NCBI RefSeq assembly: GCF_012927265.1 | Contig: NZ_JABBGF010000001.1 | Location: 1,796,502 to 1,860,501 of the forward strand | Source: Chryseobacterium cheonjiense | GTDB taxonomy: Bacteria > Bacteroidota > Bacteroidia > Flavobacteriales > Weeksellaceae | Length of the DNA stretch: 64,000 bases | Reading direction: 5' to 3' | Part shown: positions 17,653 through 26,058 of the stretch, one piece after another | How positions within the stretch are numbered: position 1 is the stretch's first letter | Layout of the letters: the number at the start of each line of letters is the position of its first letter | The notes under the pieces: model-generated | The model's database searches: none | The model's input: only the letters and a program-made list of their open reading frames with translations | What the model was told of the DNA's origin: nothing | Program-made: the position numbers and the translations under genes

Positions 17653-18186
17653 TTATTTTTTGTCGAATATTTTAAGAATTTTTTCGAAGGTATTGATATT
17701 TCTGCTTGTAAACTGATCCTTCAAACTCTTCTTTCCCAGGATTTTGCCAAAGGTGGAATCAAGTGTATTTCCTTTAGGTACCTGCCAGTAAAAAATAGTA
17801 TTGATTATTTTTGCTTCTTCGTGTTCTGTTTTCGATGCCGCTTCAAATTCATTCATCAGAATATTCTCAACGCCTTCATTTCCTATAAAGGTGTAGCAAT
17901 GTAGCTTCTCGTCTTTCGTAAAAGGATTTCCGTTCCAGAAGTTTTTTATCTCCTGCTGAGATTTGATGAACAAAAATGCATCATACGAAAAATGATCGGA
18001 CATTGCTTTTTCGAGAATAGCTTTTAATTGTTCCGGGCTTTTCTCAGAGGTAAAAAGTATATTTCCCGAAGCCAATACCGAAGTAATATCCTGTACTCCC
18101 GTCTCTTTGAATACCTGGCAGACTTCGGCCATTTTCATGTTGGTTCCTTTTACATTAACACCTCGTAAGAATGCACAGTATTTCAT
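17653..18186 (-). CDS. DUF1697 family protein
   Basis: This 177-residue protein matches the DUF1697 family throughout: MKYCAFLRGVNVKGTNMKMAEV at the start, VLASGNILF, and the C-terminal Q-x-TSRNINTFEKI segment. The function of the family is unknown; it is widespread, small and cytoplasmic. It is transcribed alone on the minus strand. Confidence 0.88.
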   Translation of the reverse strand: MKYCAFLRGVNVKGTNMKMAEVCQVFKETGVQDITSVLASGNILFTSEKSPEQLKAILEKAMSDHFSYDAFLFIKSQQEIKNFWNGNPFTKDEKLHCYTFIGNEGVENILMNEFEAASKTEHEEAKIINTIFYWQVPKGNTLDSTFGKILGKKSLKDQFTSRNINTFEKILKIFDKK

Positions 18187-18274
18187 TTTTTGAACTTGAT
18201 AGTTATTATTTGAGATTCAGAAGTTTACTTATCCAATTTTTTAGGCTAACTTAAAATTCTGTTATCCCGCCAAA

Positions 18275-19762
18275 TTAATCAATTCTTTCATATAAATTGT
18301 AATCTGACCCGGAAGGTTTTAAAATATAAATTTTTTCTAAAATTTTGTAATTGCTTTTGAGATGGTCCTTTACCCGGAATTCTTTGATCAGTTTATAATG
18401 AAGTTTCAAATATTCTGCGTTTTCCGATTGAAATAAATCATCATAAGAAAGCAGATATTTCGGTTTTCTGTTTTTCACGGTATTCATCCAGAAATTCTTT
18501 TTATCTTTTCTGATTTCATCCTGAACTTTTTTATCAACCAACCCCACTTCATCAATTGTTTTCAATCCGGAGAAATAAGGAACATACCCTGCAGGCTCCA
18601 GAAAAATCCATTGATTTTTATCTTTTTCATAGGTGTTTAAAAATAGCCCTATTGTTCTTCTATAGTTCCATTCTCCATTACCTGTTGCAATAGAATGAAC
18701 CGTCTGGAAAGTCAGCATCGGAATGATGTAAAACAATATCAATAATGACAGCCAAAGGTTTCTTTTTTGTTTCTGCTCAAGAACAAATAGCAAAACCGGA
18801 GCAAAAAGCAGAATCTGAGGCACCCAGTAATACCAGTCGAAAAGACTTTTCTGGGAAAGAAAGATAATCTGCTTAATCCATCCGAAAATGAAAATAATCC
18901 ACAGGAAAAAGTTTCTTTTTTCTTTTTGTCGGATTAAATAAATAAAACACAGCCATTCAAAAATCAACAGTAAAACAGTCAGCGGATTAAAATCTCCAGG
19001 AAGCTTCAGCATTCCCCAGAAGTTACCGAAATTCTCTAAAAAATTATCAAAGTTTTGATGGAAGGTATACTGTTTGTCGTAAGCCAGTTTTTTAGCCACA
19101 ATGGTATTATTGACAATTTCTCCAAAATACAGCCAGTTAAAAGCCAATACCCCGGCTACTCCCAAAATTCCTCCAAGAATATAGGTCCAGCGGATTTTTC
19201 TAGTCCATAAAACATCTATGATGAAAACAATTCCCAGAAAAATTACGGTGTCGACGCGGGTAAATAAAATAAGCACCGGCAATACAATCTGAACCCACTT
19301 TTTACCCTTGCTAAACCCATAATACAACAGCATCATTTCAAGAAAGAACAGAATCCCGTACTCCATCCCAAGAATGGAAATTTTGATAGCCGGTGGTAAA
19401 ATGCCTATTAAAAAGATAAATATTGCTTTATGCCAAGCATTTTTTAACAGTAAATGGGATAAAAAAAGACTACCCAGGGTGAACAGTACCGAATTGAAGA
19501 TGAGCAGAGGCTCAATAAAATTTTCTTTTCCGAAAATCAGATTAAACAGATACGAAACAAAAACGTACAAATGTGTTGTAGAAGCAGAAATTTTTTCAGG
19601 ACCATTGAAGCCGATAACTCCGTAATCCATCAGATGCTGAGCGACTCTCCAGGTAATGAAAGCATCTTCCTGAATATAATGTGTTAATAGAAATAATAAT
19701 TTAAAAATAACTGTACCGAAAACAGCATAAACCGGGATTCTATGATTTTTTATTTCTGCCAT
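18275..19762 (-). CDS. polytopic membrane protein, GT-C glycosyltransferase-like
   Basis: This 495-residue protein has roughly ten hydrophobic segments and a soluble C-terminal tail of about 140 residues. The first loop after helix 1 reads EDAFITWRVAQHL, where acidic residues sit as in GT-C enzymes that take sugar from a lipid-phosphate carrier. The pattern resembles the LA_3751-type family of Leptospira and Bacteroidota membrane proteins. The acceptor and sugar are unknown. It is preceded by a TATATTTG box and sits beside another PMT-like protein (DUF2723). Confidence 0.7.
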   Translation of the reverse strand: MAEIKNHRIPVYAVFGTVIFKLLFLLTHYIQEDAFITWRVAQHLMDYGVIGFNGPEKISASTTHLYVFVSYLFNLIFGKENFIEPLLIFNSVLFTLGSLFLSHLLLKNAWHKAIFIFLIGILPPAIKISILGMEYGILFFLEMMLLYYGFSKGKKWVQIVLPVLILFTRVDTVIFLGIVFIIDVLWTRKIRWTYILGGILGVAGVLAFNWLYFGEIVNNTIVAKKLAYDKQYTFHQNFDNFLENFGNFWGMLKLPGDFNPLTVLLLIFEWLCFIYLIRQKEKRNFFLWIIFIFGWIKQIIFLSQKSLFDWYYWVPQILLFAPVLLFVLEQKQKRNLWLSLLILFYIIPMLTFQTVHSIATGNGEWNYRRTIGLFLNTYEKDKNQWIFLEPAGYVPYFSGLKTIDEVGLVDKKVQDEIRKDKKNFWMNTVKNRKPKYLLSYDDLFQSENAEYLKLHYKLIKEFRVKDHLKSNYKILEKIYILKPSGSDYNLYERID

Positions 19763-19780
19763 TGTGTTTCTTTAATATCG

Positions 19781-19788
19781 CAAATATA
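19781..19788 (-). promoter_or_regulatory. -7 promoter box of the GT-C-like gene
   Basis: TATATTTG on the minus strand ends 18 nt before the ATG at 19762. Confidence 0.6.
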
Positions 19789-19817
19789 ATCTTTTTAACC
19801 ATTCGAATCCCACATAA

Positions 19818-19845
19818 AAAAAACGGAACCGAAGTTCCGTTTTCA
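19818..19845 (-). terminator. terminator of the DUF2723 gene
   Basis: AAAACGGAAC and GTTCCGTTTT form a 10-bp stem with loop CGAA, followed by T on the minus strand. Confidence 0.85.
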
Positions 19846-19850
19846 TTATA

Positions 19851-22800
19851 TTATTGTGTCGCTTTAATTATCGAGTTGGTAATCTGGCTTTCTTTCTCTT
19901 TCGAATAAGTAGAATCAAAAGGTTCCATAATATCAAATAAGTATTGGTAGAATGGCGTGATCTTCTGTACCTGCTCAGATTCATTCATCGCTTTTTCCTT
20001 GCCCATTTCTTTAAGATTTTCAATGAAGGTGTTGAACTTCTTATCAATCGGCTCAATGGACTTCACAAGATAATCATACGCTTTATCTTTTTGGCCAAGT
20101 CTGGTATAAGCATCTGTAACCGCCGAGATCACTAAAGAATATTCCATCGGTTTGGTTCTGATCTGTCTTCGCAGATAGCTTTGATCTGATTTGCTTAGAC
20201 TCATATAATAATCATACTCTTCAAAAATTCCTTTTTTCAGTACTTCTGCCAGCTTCAATCCTTTGCTTTCCTGACCTGAAACAATGTAACCGTACACCAT
20301 TGAACTTAATGAACGAGGATCGTTGTACTTTTCGGCAGGAATTTCTCTGGATGCAAGATCAAGAAGTTCAAGCGCTTTTCCTTTTTGTCCCATTGTTGCC
20401 AGTGCTGCTGCTGCTCTGCTTGCCGAAGCTCTGTAGCTCATAATGTTGGAAGTTGCTGTTTCATCAAAGTGGGTATTGAGATCTTTAAAATTACCCCATC
20501 TGAAGTTTTTAACTACATTATATAAAGAATTGGCATCTACTCTTCCCAATTCACCGTCCGGCGTTTGCGGCGTGTGAATAGGAATCAGCCTGTAACTGAA
20601 ACCGTCAAACTGAAGATATTCATCCAGATAGAAAACATTCTCGCTGTCATAAATTCCTCCTGAAGAGAAATTGATAGGCCTTTTCCAGTCGAAATTAGCC
20701 AGAATATCAAGCATAATCAGGTTATTCTTGTATAATGTATTAGCCTTATAAGTAATCATAATCTGGTCTACCGTATTCGGAAGGTCTGCAGCATTAATGA
20801 TCCCTGCTTTTACGGCATTTGCTTTGTTTACAGGAAGAATGAATTTATTAACCGGTAAAATATTGTATTTTTCATATTTCTCTTCACCGAAATACATTTT
20901 AAGAAGCTCGTTCTTTGCAGGCGATGAATATTTAAGGAAGCTGATTGCTTCTTTCATTGTCATAGAATCCTGAACGAGATATTTTTTAAATTCTGCAAAT
21001 TCCGTATCAGGTGCACCCTGTTCTTTCAGCATAGAGAACACACCCTGCCAGTCTTCTTTTTTCATCATATAGATTTGGTCGTTGGATCCGTCTCTATAGT
21101 CTTCATGAGTTAAAACTCCGGGAACCGGCGCTGCATTATAGGTTCTTCTTTTGATCTGGTCGATATTCCACGGAGTAGACGCTAAAGTAAAATTAACGAC
21201 TTTTACATCATCTCTGAATCTTTCCGTTTCCTGAATCGCCCAAACCGGATATGTATCATTATCACCGTATACGAATAAAATATCTTCCTTCGGTAATGAT
21301 TTTAATACAGAATATCCATAGTCGTATGAAGTATAACGATTGTGTCTGTTATGTACATTATAGTTCTGGAATCCCATCATAAAAGGTACTCCAAGCAAAA
21401 CTATTCCTGCCACCAGATTGGCTGCATTTGATTTGATTTTAGACTGCAGGAACCAGAGAATGGCTGCTGCCCCCAATCCTATCCAAATGGCAAAAACATA
21501 GAATGAACCGACCATTGCGTAGTCTCTTTCTCTAGGCTCAAATGGTTTGACGCCGGTATAGAAAATAATTCCTAAACTCATCAATACAAATATTGAAAGC
21601 ATGGCGTAGAATCTTCCGAAATCTTTATTAAGCTGGAAAAAGAATCCGATTAGTCCTAAAAGTAATGGTAAAAAGAAGAATTTTACTGTACTTTCATTCT
21701 TGAACTTCGCAGGCATTTTGTCCTGGTTGGCTACTATATTATTATCAATAAAAGGAATCCCGGAGATCCAGTTACCACGGGTACTTTCCATATTTCCTTC
21801 AAGATCGTTCTGGCGTCCTACGAAATTCCACATCAGATAACGTACAAAATAATATGAATTCTGGAATGTGATAAAATAATCTAAATTCTGTCCGAGTGAA
21901 GGTTTCTGAACATTAATAAGATTATAAGGTCTTACCTTCAGATAATCTGATGCAGTAATCGATTTATCTTCATATTTCTTTCTCAATTCATCAAAGATCT
22001 GCTTTGCCTCCGGGCTGTCTGCAATATCTTCGTTTGAATAATTAAAGCTGAAATCCGGCGCTCCGTACATGGAAATGTAGTTCGCCATAACATCTTTATC
22101 TTCATTAAACATTCTCGGCATAAAACCGACATGTGCTTTATTGAATACATAATTGAATCGGTCCCCGGTTTTTCTGTACGTTCCGGTTTTCTCATCTTTT
22201 TCGTAGATCTCACCGGTTTTCTGGGTTTTGAAACTGCCGTCTTCATTTTTTTCAATTCCGTTCGCATCAAGATAAGCCGTATAGTTTTGTCCGTAAATGG
22301 TAGGCCAGTCACCATACTGCTCCCTGTTGTAGTAATCCAGCATTCCTATGGCGTTGTCCGGATCATTAAGGTTCATCGGAGGATTGGCGTTTGCCCTGAT
22401 CGGAATAACCATCCAGCATGAAAAACCAATCATCATAAACACCACAGATAAAGCGATGGTCTGGTATACATTTCTTTTCATCTTTCTGGTATACGAAATC
22501 AGGAAATAGCATATCGCAATCATCAGAATAAATGCCACGATAGTCCCTGAGTGGAAAGGCAGCCCTAATCCGTTAACAAAGAAAATTTCAAGCTTCCCGA
22601 ACATCGTCATGATGAAAGGGAAAATTCCTTTAAAAACAATTGCCAGGATCACAAGTGTAATAACATTTGCCCAGATAAAATTTTTCCAGGTAAATGTGTA
22701 TTTTCTTGCATAATATATAAAGCATACTGCAGGTATTGCCAGCATACACATCATGTGCACCCCTACAGAAAGTCCGAGAATAAAGAAAATTAAGATAATC

Positions 22801-23336
22801 CACCGTTCATTGTCAGGCATCTGGTATTCATTCTCCCATTTGGTAATTAACCACACTAAGAGTGCAATAAACATTGATGCCATTGAATATACTTCTCCTT
22901 CTACCGCAGAAAACCAGAAGGTATCTGAAAAGGTAAAGCACAAAGCACCAACAACGCCGGCAAAAAGAATGGAAATCTCCTGATGTTTCGTAATGTCGTC
23001 AAAATCCTTATTTAAAAGCCTTCTGACCAAATGGGTAATGGTCCAGAATAAAAACAGGATTGTAAACGCACTGAACAATGCAGACATTGCATTGATGACG
23101 ATAGAATAATTTTCGCCTTTCCCCAGCGCAAACATGGCTGCCACAGCGCCAATAATCTGGAATAATGCCGCTCCCGGAGCGTGCGTTACTTCAAGTTTTA
23201 CCGCAGAGGAAATATACTCGCCACAATCCCAAAAACTGAAATTGGGTTCTATGGTGGACAAGTATGTGATAAATGAAATGACGAAAACCACCCATCCGAG
23301 AACGGTGTTCCATCGCCTGAAAGTCCAATTTTTCAT
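19851..23336 (-). CDS. DUF2723 family membrane protein (PMT-like)
   Basis: At 1161 residues this is one of the largest proteins here. The N-terminal part (FWDCGEYISSAVKLEVTHAPGAALFQIIG at about 35-65, then many membrane helices to residue about 700) is the DUF2723 domain, distantly related to protein O-mannosyltransferases; the Asp-Cys-Gly-Glu segment is its hallmark. After the membrane part a soluble region of about 450 residues ends in repeated helices similar to TPR. In Bacteroidota members of this family have been linked to protein or envelope glycosylation; the role is not proven for this protein. Confidence 0.87.
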   Translation of the reverse strand: MKNWTFRRWNTVLGWVVFVISFITYLSTIEPNFSFWDCGEYISSAVKLEVTHAPGAALFQIIGAVAAMFALGKGENYSIVINAMSALFSAFTILFLFWTITHLVRRLLNKDFDDITKHQEISILFAGVVGALCFTFSDTFWFSAVEGEVYSMASMFIALLVWLITKWENEYQMPDNERWIILIFFILGLSVGVHMMCMLAIPAVCFIYYARKYTFTWKNFIWANVITLVILAIVFKGIFPFIMTMFGKLEIFFVNGLGLPFHSGTIVAFILMIAICYFLISYTRKMKRNVYQTIALSVVFMMIGFSCWMVIPIRANANPPMNLNDPDNAIGMLDYYNREQYGDWPTIYGQNYTAYLDANGIEKNEDGSFKTQKTGEIYEKDEKTGTYRKTGDRFNYVFNKAHVGFMPRMFNEDKDVMANYISMYGAPDFSFNYSNEDIADSPEAKQIFDELRKKYEDKSITASDYLKVRPYNLINVQKPSLGQNLDYFITFQNSYYFVRYLMWNFVGRQNDLEGNMESTRGNWISGIPFIDNNIVANQDKMPAKFKNESTVKFFFLPLLLGLIGFFFQLNKDFGRFYAMLSIFVLMSLGIIFYTGVKPFEPRERDYAMVGSFYVFAIWIGLGAAAILWFLQSKIKSNAANLVAGIVLLGVPFMMGFQNYNVHNRHNRYTSYDYGYSVLKSLPKEDILFVYGDNDTYPVWAIQETERFRDDVKVVNFTLASTPWNIDQIKRRTYNAAPVPGVLTHEDYRDGSNDQIYMMKKEDWQGVFSMLKEQGAPDTEFAEFKKYLVQDSMTMKEAISFLKYSSPAKNELLKMYFGEEKYEKYNILPVNKFILPVNKANAVKAGIINAADLPNTVDQIMITYKANTLYKNNLIMLDILANFDWKRPINFSSGGIYDSENVFYLDEYLQFDGFSYRLIPIHTPQTPDGELGRVDANSLYNVVKNFRWGNFKDLNTHFDETATSNIMSYRASASRAAAALATMGQKGKALELLDLASREIPAEKYNDPRSLSSMVYGYIVSGQESKGLKLAEVLKKGIFEEYDYYMSLSKSDQSYLRRQIRTKPMEYSLVISAVTDAYTRLGQKDKAYDYLVKSIEPIDKKFNTFIENLKEMGKEKAMNESEQVQKITPFYQYLFDIMEPFDSTYSKEKESQITNSIIKATQ

Positions 23337-23519
23337 AGTATTAAATCAATTACGCGAAAATAAGGCTTTTCTATGATTTTAGGCGGTTTTTAACAAAATT
23401 TAAAGAATTTGGCTCGTTTTTTGAAAAGTTTCATCGTTGGATGATGATACAATTTTTTTTTTATCTATTTTAGAGGGTAGAAATCAAAACAAAAGTTTAG
23501 AAATAAATTTATTTTTTTG

Positions 23520-23527
23520 TATTTTTG
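23520..23527 (+). promoter_or_regulatory. -7 promoter box of the cysteate-synthase-like gene
   Basis: TATTTTTG, followed by CC, matches TAnnTTTG and ends 31 nt before the ATG at 23559. Confidence 0.6.
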
Positions 23528-23558
23528 CCGACAGATTTTTATTGAAAAATAACAAATA

Positions 23559-24596
23559 ATGAGTAATGTTTACGATAATATACTTGGCCTAATAGGAAAT
23601 ACTCCTATGGTGAAGCTTAACACTGTGACGAAAGAAATTCCTGCAACTGTTTATGCCAAGTTAGAATCATATAATCCTGGACATTCCACAAAAGATCGAA
23701 TCGCACTTCATATTATAGAAAACGCTGAGAAAAAAGGTTTATTAAAAGAAGATTCCGTAGTTGTAGAAACTACATCAGGAAATACAGGATTCTCAATTGC
23801 TATGGTTTGCATTATTAAAGGATATAAATGTATTCTTGCAGTAAGTGATAAAACAAAGCCTGAGAAAATTGCCTATCTGAAGGCATTGGGAGCTACCGTT
23901 TATATTTGCCCGGCAAATGTTCCTGCAGATGATCCCAGATCATACTATGAAGTTGCTAAAAGAATAGCTTCAGAAACTCCAAATTCAGTGTATATCAATC
24001 AATATTTCAACGAGCTGAATATTGATGCCCATTATCAGACCACAGGTCCTGAAATCTGGGAACAGACACAGGGTAAAGTTACTCATCTTTTTGCGTGTAC
24101 AGGAACCGGCGGAACATTGTCCGGATCAGCAAAATTTTTAAAAGAGAAAAATCCGGATATCAAAATCATTGGGGTTGATGCAGACGGATCTATTTTAAAA
24201 AGTTATCACGAAACAGGAGAAATCCATAAAGAAGATGTTCACCCTTACCAGATTGAAGGTATGGGAAAAAACTTAATTCCTTCTGCCCTTCTTTTTGATA
24301 AAGTAGATGAATTTGTAAGAGTAAACGATGAAATGTCAGCTTACAGAACCCGTGAAATCGCTTTGAAAGAAGCTATTATGGGAGGATATACCACCGGAGC
24401 GGTTACACAGGCATTAATACAGTATGCCCAATCTCACGAATTTACAGAAAACGATATTGTTGTGCTGATTTATCCTGATCACGGTTCCAGATACATTACC
24501 AAAGTATACAGTGATAAATGGATGGCCGAACAGGGTTTTGTAAACAACTGTGTTCACAACTACGATGAAGTTTTCAAAACTGAATTTATTAAATAA
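23559..24596 (+). CDS. PLP-dependent cysteine synthase-family protein, probable cysteate synthase
   Basis: This 345-residue fold-type II PLP enzyme has Lys45 (NPGHSTKDR) as the cofactor lysine, the substrate loop ETTSGNTGF and the phosphate-binding GTGGTLSG. It resembles cysteine synthase and cystathionine beta-synthase, but it is slightly longer than CysK and its loops differ. It is followed by an alpha-oxoamine synthase of serine-palmitoyltransferase type. From memory, Bacteroidota enzymes in this arrangement make cysteate from O-phosphoserine and sulfite (CapA) for sulfonolipid synthesis. I therefore favour cysteate synthase over plain cysteine synthase; the assignment rests on context. 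Confidence 0.8.
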   Translation: MSNVYDNILGLIGNTPMVKLNTVTKEIPATVYAKLESYNPGHSTKDRIALHIIENAEKKGLLKEDSVVVETTSGNTGFSIAMVCIIKGYKCILAVSDKTKPEKIAYLKALGATVYICPANVPADDPRSYYEVAKRIASETPNSVYINQYFNELNIDAHYQTTGPEIWEQTQGKVTHLFACTGTGGTLSGSAKFLKEKNPDIKIIGVDADGSILKSYHETGEIHKEDVHPYQIEGMGKNLIPSALLFDKVDEFVRVNDEMSAYRTREIALKEAIMGGYTTGAVTQALIQYAQSHEFTENDIVVLIYPDHGSRYITKVYSDKWMAEQGFVNNCVHNYDEVFKTEFIK

Positions 24597-24619
24597 GGAT
24601 AAAAAAATTAATACAAATC

Positions 24620-24650
24620 AAGCCTTTTTGTAACTACAAAAGGCTTTTTT
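24620..24650 (+). terminator. terminator-like hairpin between the two PLP-enzyme genes
   Basis: AAGCCTTTTTG and CAAAAGGCTT pair, followed by TTTTTT. It lies between two genes expected to work together, and no promoter box is visible after it. Confidence 0.8.
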
Positions 24651-24668
24651 ACTTAAAATATTAATAAA

Positions 24669-25943
24669 ATGTTGGATATTTTTGACAGAATAAAAGAAAA
24701 TCCAGGACCTCTTGGACAATTTGCAGATTATGGTGAAGGGTATTTTATTTTCCCGAGATTAGAAGGACCTATCGGGCCCAGAATGAGGTTTCAGGGAAGA
24801 GAAGTTATTTTCTGGAGTGCTAATGACTATTTAGGGATGTGTAACCACCCGGAAGTTTTGGAAGCTGATGCAAAAGCAGCTGCAGAATTCGGAATGTTTT
24901 ACCCGATGGGCGCAAGAGCAATGTCCGGAGAGACCGAGCAGCACCTGCAATTGGAAAAAGAACTGGCTGATTTTGTTCAGAAAGAATCTGCCTATTTATT
25001 AAACTTCGGATACCAGGGAATGGTGTCTACCATTGATGCCTTAGTTGGGAGAAATGATGTAATTGTTTATGATGTTGATTCTCATGCATGTATCGTAGAC
25101 GGTGTGAGACTTCACGCAGGAAAAAGATTTACGTACAGACACAACGATATTGCTAGTCTTGAAAAAAACCTTGAAAGAGCAACTAAAGTAGCTGAAGAAA
25201 CCGGAGGCGGTATTCTTGTAATTACTGAAGGGGTTTTCGGGATGAGAGGACAGCAAGGTAAATTAAAAGAAATCTGCGAATTAAAATCAAAATATAAATT
25301 CAGACTACTTGTTGATGATGCACACGGATTCGGAACTCTAGGTGAAACCGGGGCCGGGGCTGGTGAAGAGCAAGGATGCCAGGATCAGATTGATGTATAC
25401 TTCTCTACTTTTGCCAAATCAATGGCTGGTTTCGGAGCATTTATCGCCGGTGATAAAGAAATCATTCGATACCTTAAATTTAATTTAAGATCTCAGATTT
25501 TTGCTAAATCTTTAACGATGCCAATGGTAATCGGAGGTTTAAAAAGACTTGAGCTTTTAAGAACCAGACCGGAAATAAAAGCAAAACTTTGGGAGAATAC
25601 CCGCAAGCTGCAAAACGGTTTAAAAGAAAGAGGTTTCAATATTGGAGACACCAATACCTGTGTAACTCCGGTAATGATGCAGGGAACTCCGGTGGAGGCA
25701 ACACTCTTAGTGAAAGACTTGAGAGAAAACTACGGAATCTTCACATCTGTAGTGGTTTATCCTGTAATACCTAAAGGAATGATTCTACTAAGATTAATTC
25801 CTACCGCATCTCATACTGACTCTGAAATTAATGAAACGCTTGCAGCTTTCGAAGCTATACATGATAAGCTCGTAGGCGGTCACTATAAAGATCAGGAGCA
25901 AAAACTGCTTGCCGAACAAGGTTTAAGTTTTAAAGAAATTTAA
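24669..25943 (+). CDS. alpha-oxoamine synthase, probable cysteate C-fatty acyltransferase (sulfonolipid synthesis)
   Basis: This 424-residue fold-type I PLP enzyme belongs to the family of serine palmitoyltransferase, KBL and AONS. Visible marks are DVDSHACIVDG (ring-stacking His), LVDDAHGFGTLG (Asp that holds the pyridine nitrogen) and cofactor Lys250 in FSTFAKSMAGFG. It joins an acyl thioester to an amino acid with loss of CO2. With a cysteate-synthase-like gene just upstream, the likely product is 3-keto-capnine, the first sulfonolipid intermediate (CapB/SulA type). A ceramide-forming serine palmitoyltransferase is the alternative. The 72-bp gap before it holds a terminator. Confidence 0.85.
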   Translation: MLDIFDRIKENPGPLGQFADYGEGYFIFPRLEGPIGPRMRFQGREVIFWSANDYLGMCNHPEVLEADAKAAAEFGMFYPMGARAMSGETEQHLQLEKELADFVQKESAYLLNFGYQGMVSTIDALVGRNDVIVYDVDSHACIVDGVRLHAGKRFTYRHNDIASLEKNLERATKVAEETGGGILVITEGVFGMRGQQGKLKEICELKSKYKFRLLVDDAHGFGTLGETGAGAGEEQGCQDQIDVYFSTFAKSMAGFGAFIAGDKEIIRYLKFNLRSQIFAKSLTMPMVIGGLKRLELLRTRPEIKAKLWENTRKLQNGLKERGFNIGDTNTCVTPVMMQGTPVEATLLVKDLRENYGIFTSVVVYPVIPKGMILLRLIPTASHTDSEINETLAAFEAIHDKLVGGHYKDQEQKLLAEQGLSFKEI

Positions 25944-25964
25944 TTTAAGTACAAAAAATAAATT

Positions 25965-25996
25965 AAAACCACTGACCAAAATCAGTGGTTTTGTTT
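25965..25996 (+). terminator. terminator after the acyltransferase gene
   Basis: AAAACCACTGA and TCAGTGGTTTT form an 11-bp stem, followed by GTTTT. Confidence 0.85.
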
Positions 25997-26037
25997 TAAA
26001 AAAATATCACAAATTTTCAGAATCTGAATATTTAAAA

Positions 26038-26045
26038 TAACTTTG
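26038..26045 (+). promoter_or_regulatory. -7 promoter box of the radical SAM gene
   Basis: TAACTTTG, followed by CA, ends 13 nt before the TTG start at 26059. This gives the radical SAM gene its own promoter. Confidence 0.6.
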
Positions 26046-26058
26046 CAAAAATTTTCTC

